Shown here piece by piece: positions 43,905 through 52,739 of a stretch of DNA of 64,000 nt. The stretch is taken from the NCBI GenBank assembly GCA_027574665.1, contig CM050690.1, positions 68,305,433 through 68,369,432 on the forward strand, given 5' to 3'. Source of the stretch: Rhynochetos jubatus. Lineage: Eukaryota > Chordata > Aves > Eurypygiformes > Rhynochetidae. Within the stretch, counting starts at the first letter, position 1. Every line of letters begins with the position of its first letter. Under the pieces are notes generated by a model that was not told the origin of the DNA, searched no databases, and saw only the letters and a list, made by a program, of their open reading frames with translations. The position numbers were made by a program, and so were the translations under genes.

Positions 43905-44220
43905 GGCAGCGATCAAGGAGCGGAGGGATCCCAGCATCAGAGGACGTGCAACTCAGGGGGCTCCTAAGAAATCTTGCCCCGTACAAGCCCAAGGACCCTG
44001 ACGGGATTTGTCTGGGGGTGTCAAGTGAGCAGGCTGATGTCACAGCCAGGCCACCCTCTGTCATCTTTGGAAGACTGCAGCTTGGGGGAGGTACCAAAGA
44101 CTAGAGAGGGCCAGGTGTTGCACCCCATCTGCCAAAACGGCAAGAGGATGGGCTGAGGCACTGCGGGAGAGTTCATCCTCGCTTCCACCTCTGGGGAAAG
44201 TATGGACTGAGTCCTGGTAG
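43905..44220 (+). mobile_element. CR1 reverse-transcriptase fragment, sense (unit 8)
   Basis: Same fragment as at 3850-4165; aaaacggc near 44137 is a private change. Confidence 0.7.
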
Positions 44221-44436
44221 CCATGGCAGGCCACAGGAGAAACCCACACCGGTGGGGATAGCAACACCAGCTACACTGTCAGAAATGCCAAGGCTCTTTC
44301 GGTAGCTTTTGTACACTGTTGGATTCTTTAATGATTGGAGATGGACTGATAAGGTCAGCCTCCCGCTCCCCTTGGAGCTGGCGGGTGCCCCAGCTGCATG
44401 TCCGGCGTTGGTTTCACCAGCACCTGGGGCAGCCTC

Positions 44437-45567
44437 CTACTGTTGCCGGTGGGCTGGCCTCTTGTTTGGTGGTGAAGTGGCCACCTGGCCATCAGCCCTC
44501 CTGTTTGCTGCTCGCCGGGGCTCCTGCAGGCAGCGTTGGCTGCCCTGGCTGGGCGTGGAGGGCCCAGGCACAGCCTGCTCTCGGGAGTCCTGTGGCTCTT
44601 CCTGCCGACGGGCTGGCCTCTTGTTTGGTGGTGAACTGGCGATCTGGCCATCGGCCCTCCTCTTTGGTGCTCGCCGGGGCTCCTGCGGGCAGCGTTGGCT
44701 GCCCTGGCTGAGCGTGGAGGGTCCAGGCACAGCCTCCTCTCGGTGGTTCTGAGGCTCTTCCTGCCCCGCACGGGTGGGTTCAGGGGCATGGGAGGGGCTG
44801 CCGGGATCCTTCTGTAGGGCAGCTGATGGGGTGCTGGGGACGACCTCTTCTGCCTCCTGCCTGTCCTCATGGTGGGAGGGGGCTGGGTTGGGTGCGGCAG
44901 CTTCTCCTTCAGAGGCGGCAGGACTGGGACAAGCAGTGGGGCTGATCTCCTGCTCCTCGGCATCACGGGGGTGCCCCAGGCCCATCCAGCGTCGGGCCTC
45001 ACGGCCACACCAGTCCACGATGCTGTCAATCCGCCGCTGGACGAAGGTCCTCAGGTGCTGGCGTAGGTCAATCTGCAGCATCCGGACCAGGCTGTCCTCA
45101 TCCAGGCCAAAGCGCTGCAGGGTGGACAGCACGTGCGCCCGTGCTGCTGCTATTGCCGACCTGCCAGCCCTGAACAGCTGCCGCTGCAGCTCCTGTCGCA
45201 GCCGGAGCATCGTGAGCTGGATCAGAGCTAGGTGTTCCCAGAAGCGTGACAGCCAGGGGTGTCATCGTCGTCGTCGTCGTCGTCTGCGCACAAGAGCTGC
45301 GCGGGGGTGAAGGCGGCGGGCAGCTGGATGGCCAGGATGTCCCAGTGGGGCACACGGTGGGATGACATGCTCCTCAAATCTGTCATCCCCCCGCACCGAG
45401 TGCACGATGGACGTCAGCCTCCTCCTGCAGAGGGGGCACTCGGGCCGACTGTGAGCCCACCGCCGGATACACGGATAGCAAAACCGGTGGAGGCAGGGCA
45501 TGGTGTAGCTGGGCTCCTCCCAGCTGTCCAGGCATATTGGACAGCGGCTGTCCAGCTCTGCAGCCAT
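44437..45567 (-). pseudogene. A8: TOPORS-like RING gene with a nonsense codon in the polyarginine tract
   Basis: The ATG at 45567 begins an intact RING of the A5-type variant RRWAHSRPECPLC. Codon 102, the last arginine of the tract, is TGA (45264-45262; CGA in other copies), so a 101-residue RING-only product would result. The rest of the frame (helical region, with AARAHVLSTL for AARALVLSTL, and two repeats) is open from 45210 to 44437. It is the array's terminal, promoter-proximal copy at the right edge. A RING-only peptide could act as a dominant competitor, but that is speculation. Confidence 0.8.
44440..44760 (-). repeat. 159-bp minisatellite, 2 copies (A8)
   Basis: This is the shortest tail in the array. 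The last repeat has the RAANRRADG marker shared with A5. Confidence 0.9.
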
Positions 45568-46009
45568 CCTCTCCGCTTGCTGCGGTGGGGTGGGGGGAGC
45601 TGGGGGTGTCGGACGCTCCCTCTCACTGCTGCAGCAGCAGCCGGTGTCACGCTGGAGAGGGGAGAGAGGCCGCAGTCAGTCACTGGCCCAGGCGGGAGGG
45701 GAAGAAAGGCCCAGGCCGCTCAGGAAGGAAACCTGCCAGCTCCCCAGGTTGGGCTTTCCCCTCCCAGCTCACCTCTGCTGCTGCGAGTGTGGCCCTTGGG
45801 TGCCCCGGCTGCCTGCAGCTGGCAGGGCCGGCCAGGGAAAGTCCTCCCGCTGCTCTGGAGCATCGAGCGGAAAACTGCCAGGACGAACTCCAAAATCAGG
45901 ACCCAAGCACCAGGGCTCCTGTGAGCAGTGCAGCCTCGCAGACTGCTCAGCTGGAGTGAGCGCACGGGCCGGCTGGGTGGGACTTTGATGCCTGGAGACA
46001 GTGCATCGC

Positions 46010-46023
46010 CCGGTGACATCACA
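46010..46023 (-). promoter_or_regulatory. CRE-like promoter element of A8
   Basis: TGTGATGTCACCGG on the minus strand; the last one before the array ends. Confidence 0.4.
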
Positions 46024-46690
46024 GTCCACCCGTCGGCGACAACAGAACCAACCCATCGCTGGGGACCATACCTCATTGGAACCATCACTCAGTGATCTCA
46101 CAATGGGCAACCCTCGCCCCAGCAGCCCTGCAGCCCCAGCTCACGTGTCTGGGGTTCCCACAGCGCCACTGCCCACTCCATCCCCCCATCTCCTGGCTTG
46201 TGCCCAGCATCGGTGTTTCACGCCAGGCACCGAGGCCTCGGCCGTGTCTTCCCAGGGCCCTGTCGGGTCGCTCTGGCCGGGGCAGCCGTCTCCAGGCACC
46301 TGCAGCAAGAGGGTTGACAGGGTGACACCTCCTGCCTCCCTGGAGGCTCCCCCCACGCCCCAGCACTGCTGGCCAGGCCCCTGGGCTCCCACGGGGGTCC
46401 CAGCAGCACTTGGCTCCCTCTCGCGCGTTTCCTCCTCTCCCTCTCCCCCAGCCAGGCGGCACGAGGGTGATCCCCCCGCTCAGCTCCCATCAGGCCTCAT
46501 CCCGGCACTGCATCCCTTTTGGAGTTCTGGGCAGAGGCGAGGCTGAGAGACCAGAGTGGCTGAGTGGAGCTGTGGAGGGTTGTGGGTTGGGGCCGGAGCA
46601 GCATCATCCCCTTGGCAGGCAGCAGGGCTTGAGACAGCTGCGGGGCCGATTTTCTACCCATCAAGCACACAAGAAATCATCACCGTGACA

Positions 46691-46753
46691 TCTTTTATAT
46701 CCGTTAACATACCAGTACCTCCTACCCAGTCTTGATTGGTTATGAATTTGCAT
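46691..46753 (-). promoter_or_regulatory. TATA/CCAAT/octamer promoter-like cluster at the array edge
   Basis: On the minus strand, in transcription order, are an octamer ATGCAAAT (46753-46746), a CCAAT box in AACCAATC (around 46735-46741) and a TATA box GATATAAAAGA (46701-46691), with spacing typical of a polymerase II promoter or retroviral U3. It faces the array. The surrounding AT-richer 46,640-47,080 could be a decayed LTR, but I find no clear termini or target duplication. Apart from this I see no gene from 46,571 to 47,080. Confidence 0.4.
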
Positions 46754-47436
46754 ACCAATACACCATCTAGTTTTAGCTAATATGCATGCTCAGGGGAAGG
46801 TTCTTCACCTGGGCTAGGGGCTTCTGGGCCTATGGGCATCATTTTTAGGGTTATAATGAAGGCAGTTTGCCTCAGGACACCCTCCAAGTTAGTTCTGTTG
46901 CTACGGTGGCCGATGGGAGAGTTGTCTTGCCAGGTGTTCAAATAACTCGTCCTATAAACAACCAGTCCCTTAAGGTTGAGGTGCATAGAAGAGGGACCTC
47001 AATCAGCACAGTGTCCTATTCATCACCAGCTAATTGAGGCTAATGTACGCTACACACCATACTAACGCAAGCTAACTTCTTAGGTCAGGATGCCGCGTAT
47101 GACGGAGGGAGGCAGGTGGCAGCGGGAGGCTTTGTGTGAACTGGGAATTCTCAAGACTCCCCGTTCCTGCGGAGAGCAGACACCCCAGGGGTGGCCGAGG
47201 TGGCAGTGGAGCTGCTGCCTGAGCTCGGCATGCTCCAACGGCACATGGAGCAGAGGTGCACGGTAGAAGCAAGGGTCGGGGAGCGCCGGCAGTGTCAGGC
47301 AGGTGTGCAGTGGCCGCTTGTGCGCAGGGCTGAGGCTCTGTCCGTTCGCCACACAGAAGGAAGAGAAGCGAGAGGTGCAAGCCACCGCACCAGAACTTGG
47401 CCGGAAGGTTGAGCTCCCCTCCGCTGTCACGGGGAG

Positions 47437-47632
47437 CCTTGGAGGCTGCAGGGGCTGCTGCCACAGCTACAGCTGGAGACAAGGAACCCCCTGGGCCCAG
47501 GGGTCCTTGTCCCTGTCCCCCAGTACCTGCAGCGCGGGCTAGGAGAGGGGACCTGAGCGTGAGGGCAATGACCAACGGCATGCGGGAGGGGAAATGCCAG
47601 GACCCCCTCCCAGGCAGAGGTCTCACAGGAGT
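47437..47632. repeat. Dispersed duplicate of 52527-52711
   Basis: About 190 bp, from GGAGGCTGCAGGGGCTGCTG to the CCCAGGCAGAGGTCTC region, closely matches 52527-52711 in the same orientation. Identity is high but interrupted by small changes. The rest of 47,080-48,400 is GC-rich with no gene I recognise. Confidence 0.7.
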
Positions 47633-48399
47633 GCCACCTCCCTCTCCCCCACTTCCCCAGTGTCCTGCTTGGTGCTCCAGTCGCCTCCCTCTCCTGCAGG
47701 AGCACTTGCAGGCAGGGAAGGAGGAGAGAGCCACTAGGCTGACAGAGCTGGACGAGGTAGCGGGGTGAAGTGGATGCAGCCTGGCAGTGCCAGGGACGGG
47801 TGTCAGTGCTGGAGCCGTGCAGCCCAGCAAGTTCAGGCAGCGGTGTGGCTAAGGAAGGCATCAGTGCCAGGGTCCATCCCTTCCCTGTGCCTCGTGAGAC
47901 ACCACCTGGTGTCCCGGAGCCCTGGAGCCGAGGGTAGGCAGCGAGTGGGCTCAGCAGCAGCATCAGAGAGGGTCGGGTGTCCCCAGGTCACAGCCCAGCC
48001 ACCCTGCCCTGTGTGTGCTCATTGCTTTGCAGGAGAAATAGGGCTCACCCCAGCTGGAGGAGCAGCTGTGGGGACAGGAAGAGCGGAGACGGGACCTGCC
48101 GTGAGGCCAAGGGCTTGGAGGGGTGCACAAGGGCATGGCATGGAGGCTTTGGAGGAAGGCTGCAGTGGCCACATGGACTCTTCTCTCGCCCAGGCACTCC
48201 ACAATAAACAAACTCACCTGCAAGAGGCCATGGAAACTGTAGAAAAGAGTCAGTGAGGTGGGACCGAGGACCCCTTGCCCAACACAGGTGGCCAGGTGGC
48301 TGTGCTGCATGGGCCCGGGGAGTGCCTGTGGCAGTGGCCAAGGGCTTGGAGAGGTGCTCACGTGCACCACAGCTCTGGCGTCCAGAGTTCTGTGTCCAA

Positions 48400-48822
48400 A
48401 CCCTGTTACCGAGCCGTGAAAGTCCTCCCCCAGCGACCACACCCCCTATTTTGCTACCGAGTTCTGTCAGAACTTTCGTCAAGGCCACAAAGCAGCATCA
48501 GGTCCTTTCCAGGAGCCACCAAACAAGCCCACCCTTGTCCTACAGCCCCCAGACTCCCCAAACTCTGCCTCCAGGTCCCAAGTCCACTTCCCCAAACACC
48601 CTGAAACCTCGCTCTCGGGCCAGCAAAACATCTCAAATCATAGCCAAGTGCCCCCAGAGACCCACATAAAAGGTCCTGAGTGGCCCCAAACACCCTAAAC
48701 CCTGCTTCCAAGCTTCTCAGACCTCTCCCAGGCCATTCCAAAGGGTCCAAACACTGTCTCAAGCCTTTCACCAAACCCCACATATCCCAAAACCTGCCAG
48801 AGTTTCTTGTTGGTTTCAAAAG
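48400..48822. repeat. Degenerate C-rich minisatellite (CCCCAAACACCCT type)
   Basis: Irregular repeats of a word like CCCCAAACACCCTAAACCCTGCTTCC, with a period of roughly 30-50 bp and strong decay. The same type recurs at 51130-51900. The ORFs across it are low-complexity artefacts. Confidence 0.6.
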
Positions 48823-48975
48823 GGATGGTCTCCGTCACCTGCCATGTCCTTCGTGCAGCAGGCCTGTCCCACAAGAGAAGAGCAACCCCCTCCTGCCTGC
48901 CAGCCGTGGCCGCGGGCTTTGGGGCTGGCGGGGTTGGGCCGCTGTTGTGGAGCGGTGTCAGGGGAAGGCTGAGAG
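48823..48975 (-). repeat. Segment homologous to the first half of the array's D relic
   Basis: It matches 3461-3608 of unit 1 (CCTTCGTGCAGCAGGCCTGT and onwards to GTGTCAGGGGAAGGCTGA). It lies downstream of gene D and its poly(A) signal, so it is flanking DNA of D rather than coding. Confidence 0.7.
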
Positions 48976-49324
48976 GGCTGTGGCTAGAGGGTGCCGGGAG
49001 CCATTTGCGGGTGGAGGCACCAGCAGGGAGAGGGCTGTCAGCATGGCCTGTGTCCGTGGCCCCTGGCTTTGCCTCAGGACCGGCAGCCCTGCTGATGGTC
49101 AAGGGTCTTGGACAGCCTTGCTCCGGTGCTGGGAAGGGAGAGGCTGGCGGCGTGGGAGCGAAAGGGGCTCTCTTGCAGCATTTCCATCCAAGAAGTTCAC
49201 TGCACACCCCAGGACGTTCTCCCCTTTTGCTTTCCTGGCCTGTTGAGAGCCTGCTGGAAGGCATTGCCTGCAGTGCCTTGTGCCTGGCTTTGGAAAGAAA
49301 GACACTCTGAGAAGTTTCTGGGTC

Positions 49325-49330
49325 TTTATT
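49325..49330 (-). terminator. Poly(A) signal AATAAA of gene D
   Basis: The minus strand reads GAATAAAGACCC about 180 bp after the D stop codon. It is missing from every D relic in the array. Confidence 0.6.
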
Positions 49331-49510
49331 CGTCAACGCTGCCGAAGCTGATAAGGTGAACTCGCAGCGCCAGCACCCTGACGCTGCCGTCTGTCGGCAC
49401 GCCTGGCTGGGCACGCCCTCGCAGCCTGTCGGGCAGAGGTGTTGGGGGCCCTTGGAGCTGCGTCCCGCGGGGCCGCTCGGCTCCTCCCCGCACGCCCCCT
49501 TCTCCCAGCG

Positions 49511-49906
49511 TCAGGCCTGTTGTTGGTGGGCCTTGGGCGCAAGCTGTAGTGCCGTTGCGGGGACCTGCTGCGTGCCCTCTTCCTGGCCGCAGTCCTCTGC
49601 CGGGGGGGTGGACGAGCCGGCTGTCTGCTCCTGGGTGTTGGCCACCCTTGGGACGCACAGGATGCGGCTGAACGGCTGCTTGCAGAGGGGGCAGGCACCT
49701 GTCAGGTACTCCCACAGCCGGATGCACGCAAAGCAAAAGGTGTGGCAGCAGGCGTCGGGGTGGGCAGCATTGTCCGTATTTTCCAGGCAGATGGGGCACA
49801 GGCCATCTGCAGCTGCTTCCGGCTGCCCTGCCTGCTGCTGCTGGCTCGTGCTGGCCATCGTGGCAGAGCCGCTGTCCTGCAGAGCCTGCTCGGCACCTGA
49901 CGCCAT
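49511..49906 (-). CDS. D: small intact RING-finger protein, 131 aa, TOPORS-like
   Basis: Residues 37-75 form a C3HC4 RING: C37-x2-C40-x12-C53-x-H55-x2-C58-x2-C61-x10-C72-x2-C75, the same spacing as A and TOPORS, followed by KQPFSRILCVPR, close to the KQPF.SI segment after the TOPORS RING. There is no polyarginine tract, helical region or repeat tail; the product ends in a Gln-rich stretch. The start is the ATG at 49906, three bases after a strong acceptor (TCTCTTTGCAG|GAC, exon from 49909), so at least one upstream exon is expected. An upstream ATG at 50137 is in frame but would read through this intron. It has its own poly(A) signal and a doubled CRE-like element. A ubiquitin ligase role is inferred from the RING. 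Confidence 0.72.
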   Translation of the reverse strand: MASGAEQALQDSGSATMASTSQQQQAGQPEAAADGLCPICLENTDNAAHPDACCHTFCFACIRLWEYLTGACPLCKQPFSRILCVPRVANTQEQTAGSSTPPAEDCGQEEGTQQVPATALQLAPKAHQQQA

Positions 49907-50420
49907 GTCCTGCAAAGAGATGTGCGAAGCGCCTGAGCTTCTCTGGCACCAGGACTGCAACAGCCACAGCCCAGAAAGTGGTGAGAGAGGGGAGGTAAGG
50001 GCCTCTGGCAAGTGGCCAGCCAGTCCCACAGGCTCCACATGTGCCTGCCCCCTGTGTCTCCCCCGAGGTACATTGAGCTCCCACCACAGGACCCCCCTAC
50101 CCCCTGCACTCCCCCCAGAAAGCCAGCGTGCATCCAATTACCACAGGGGACCTGCAGGAGGCGATCCGTGAAAGCGGAGGAGCTGTCTGGGAGCCTTCAG
50201 TGGTACCAAGGGCCCTGGCACCCTGCTTAAGCCCACAGCCCTGGCAGAGCCGCCGTGTGGGACCCACAGTACCCACACCAGCCCAGTCTGTGCCCAAAGG
50301 CAGCACTCGCAGCGGACGTCACAGTCCTGGAGGTTGCCCACCGTGTGTGTGCGCTCACAGGAGGCCTGGACCAAATGTGCCGGGACAGAGCCTGCGGCTG
50401 CTGAAGAGCAGTGGGGTTGG

Positions 50421-50453
50421 GTGACATCACAAACGCCCGCCGGTGACATCACA
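50421..50453 (-). promoter_or_regulatory. Doubled CRE-like element upstream of gene D
   Basis: Two copies of TGTGATGTCACC on the minus strand (50431-50421 and 50453-50440), about 20 bp apart. The distal one is identical over 14 bases to the element before the A genes. The DNA between 50,140 and this point probably holds the D 5' exon and intron, but I cannot fix a donor with confidence. Confidence 0.45.
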
Positions 50454-50522
50454 GGGGTCTCTGGGACTGCGCCCCAACTGCTGCCCGGTGAGGACAGGCG
50501 CTGCAAAGGGCTAAAGCCCCTG

Positions 50523-51003
50523 CTTCATGCGATTCTCCCCCTCTACTCTGCTCCCGTGAGACCCCACCTGGAGTACTGCATCCAGCTTTGGGCCCCCAAC
50601 ATAAGAAGGCTGTGGACCTGTTGGAGTGAGTCCAGAGGAGGCCACGAAGATGCTCAGAGGGCTGCAGCACCTCTCCCGTGAGGAAGGGCTGAAAGAGTTG
50701 GGCTTGTTCAGCCTGGAGAACAGAAGGCTCGGGGAGACCCTATAGCAATATTCCAGTACCTGAAGGGGCCTGAAGGGACCTGAAGAAAGATGGAGGGGGG
50801 CTTTGTACAAGGGCCTGTAGTGACAGCACAAGGGGTAATGGCTTTTAACTGCATGAGGGTAGATTTAGATATAGGTGTAAGGAAGAAACTTTTTACTGTG
50901 TGGGTGGTGAGGCACTGGAACAGGTTGCCCAGAGAAGCTGTGGATGCCCCATCCCTGGAAGTGTTCAAGGCCAGGCTGGATGAGGCTTGGAGCAACCTGG
51001 TGA
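50523..51003 (+). mobile_element. CR1 LINE 3' portion, sense
   Basis: It contains the characteristic CR1 words GTGAGACCCCACCTGGAGTA, TTGTTCAGCCTGGAGAACAG and GGCACTGGAACAGGTTGCCC in order. It is cut off at AGCAACCTGG before the usual terminal ATTCTATG repeats. No functional ORF remains. Confidence 0.9.
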
Positions 51004-51075
51004 GAGGCTGGTGCCCCTGAGCCCTCTCTTGTTCAGGCTGACCAGTCCCAGTTCTCTCAGCCTTTCCTCATGGAA
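51004..51075 (-). mobile_element. CR1 antisense piece, same as the array's fragment start
   Basis: TGAGAGGCTGGTGCCCCTGA and onwards to CAGCCTTTCCTCATGG matches 2727-2800 of unit 1. It abuts the sense CR1 head-on, so the array's antisense CR1 may derive from this kind of junction. Confidence 0.65.
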
Positions 51076-51129
51076 GAGAGGAGCGGTCCGAGAAATGGGC
51101 TTCCTTCGTCTGCAATGTGTTTTGTGAAG

Positions 51130-51900
51130 CAAAAAGCCCTTGTATCCTGCCCAATTGTCCTCAAAGAATCCAAAAATTCGCCCAGACCCTCAAGCAGCAC
51201 TCGCCCTCCTTCAAGACACTGGGAAACCTCCCCAAAACCCCCACAGGATCCCAGACGCTGCCACAAGATCTCCTAGCAATGCTGAAAGCTGCACAACTTC
51301 CCTAGTGACCCTCAAGACTCCAAACCTGCCTCATTTTCCGAAACTCCCAAGGTGTGCCCCAGGAAACCAAAAATACCTCCCGAGGAATGACGAGGGCTTC
51401 TGAAGAGCCTCAAACCGTGGCCAGTAGTCCCCATACACCTCCAAACCCGCATTAGGGCCCCCAAACACCCCAAAGCCGGCTTCAGGTCCTCCAGAGATGT
51501 TTCCCCAGACCCCAAACACCCCAAAGTCTGCCAAAATGCCCCAAGGACCGTAAGACCTGGCTCAGTGCGCAATAAAACCCCACAATTAAACAATTTCACA
51601 GGCCCCTGTGATCTCTCCCAAACACGTCTGAACGCTGTCCCAGCATTCCCCGTCACCCCAAACTTTGTGCAAGTTCTCCCAAAGACCCCTGCACCCTGCT
51701 TCAGGTCAGCCTAAAACTTCCCCAAAACCCTACAAAACTCTGCACTTCCAGTGCCTCAGTTGCCTGTCCCAGGCACTGCAAAGATCCCAACTCATGCCCA
51801 AGTACCTCCAGAGATGCCCAACCCTGCCACTGGTTGCCAAAACGTGCCCCAGGGTCCCCATATCAACCAAAACTCTGCTTCAGGGCCCTCCAACACCTGC
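51130..51900. repeat. Degenerate C-rich minisatellite, second block
   Basis: Recurrent CCCCAAACACCCCAAAG and CTTCAGGTCCTCC words with irregular spacing, same type as 48400-48822. No gene is recognised here. Confidence 0.6.
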
Positions 51901-52110
51901 CTCTGAACCCACCCAGAGCCTGCCAGCAGCGGTTTCCTGCCTTCCTGGGCTGCTTGCACCAACCCTGACATCCCATACCTGCGTCTCGCTGCAGACGTGC
52001 CCCAGGAAGGGCCAGCAGCGATAGGCTCTGCTGCAGAAGTGCCTGTCTGCCTCACGGGGGTCATGGCTGTAAGACCCTCTCAGGGCCAGGTTTGGTCTGT
52101 CGCTGAGCTG

Positions 52111-52711
52111 TTAGCCTGAGGGGTCTCCAGGGAGTCCCCCACCCCACCAAACTCTGGCCATATGGCTTTGGGGTGTCCCCTTTGTGGAGGACAGCATGCC
52201 ATGAACTGGGGGTTTGGAAGGGCTGTCAGCCCTCCTCTTTGGGGCTTGCCGGTGTCCCCGCCGGGAGCATTGGCTGCCCTGGCTCGGAGTGGAGGGCCCA
52301 GGCACAGCCTCTTCTGGGTGGTCTTGCTGCTCTTGCAGCCGACGCTGGCCTCTTGTTCAGCAGGGAAGTGTCCTCCTGGCCGCCAGCCCCCCTCTTCTTT
52401 GGGGCTTGCCCGGGTCACTGTGTGGAGCACTCTCTGCCCTGGCTTGGGAGTGGAGGCCCAAGACACAGCCACCTCTGGGTGGTCCTGCAGACCCTGCGGG
52501 GAGTGTTGGCTGTCTCCTTGAAGGCTGCAGGAGCTGCTGCCACAGCCACAGCTGGAGGCAAGGAACCCCCTGGCCCAGGTGTCCTCATCCCTGTCCCCCA
52601 GTACCTGCAGAGCGGGCTGGGAGAGGGAACCTGAGCATGAGGGTGATGACCAACGGGATGCGGGAGGGCAAATGCCAGGACCCCCTCCCAGGCAGAGGTC
52701 TCTCTTTGGAA
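52111..52711 (-). pseudogene. F: tail-only remnant of the RING family
   Basis: The minus strand from about 52303 reads PGPSTPSQGSQCSRRGHR, then QAPKRRAD: the core of the A repeat. It breaks off, and a second partial module lies upstream in a shifted frame. No RING or helical region is found. Its upstream end overlaps the duplicate shared with 47437-47632. Confidence 0.6.
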
Positions 52712-52739
52712 GGGATGGAAAAGCTCCTTCTGGGATGGC

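Larger units (their letters stand above)
1..46570. repeat. Tandem array of TOPORS-like gene units (8 complete, 1 partial, continues left)
   Basis: The same block recurs head to tail with spacings of 6140, 5351, 5573, 5348, 5357, 6140, 6143 and 5189 bp. Among units 1, 2 and 4-8 every length difference is accounted for to the base by three things: the number of 159-bp coding repeats in gene A, the number of TCG triplets in its polyarginine tract, and one CAG triplet upstream of its start. Only unit 3 (11492-17064) has other indels: a 2 x 159-bp gain after the RING and a loss of about 80 bp in the promoter. Within each unit the 1.9 kb between B and the next A is non-genic: CR1 antisense, a spacer of about 380 bp in which I recognise nothing, the D relic, and the CR1 reverse-transcriptase piece. 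Homology to the array fades between 46,510 and 46,570. Confidence 0.95.

Noticed and set aside
49333..49698. An arginine-rich 121-residue ORF overlapping gene D
   Set aside because: It begins within the RING codons of D in a shifted frame. The RING frame is the one with the conserved ligands.
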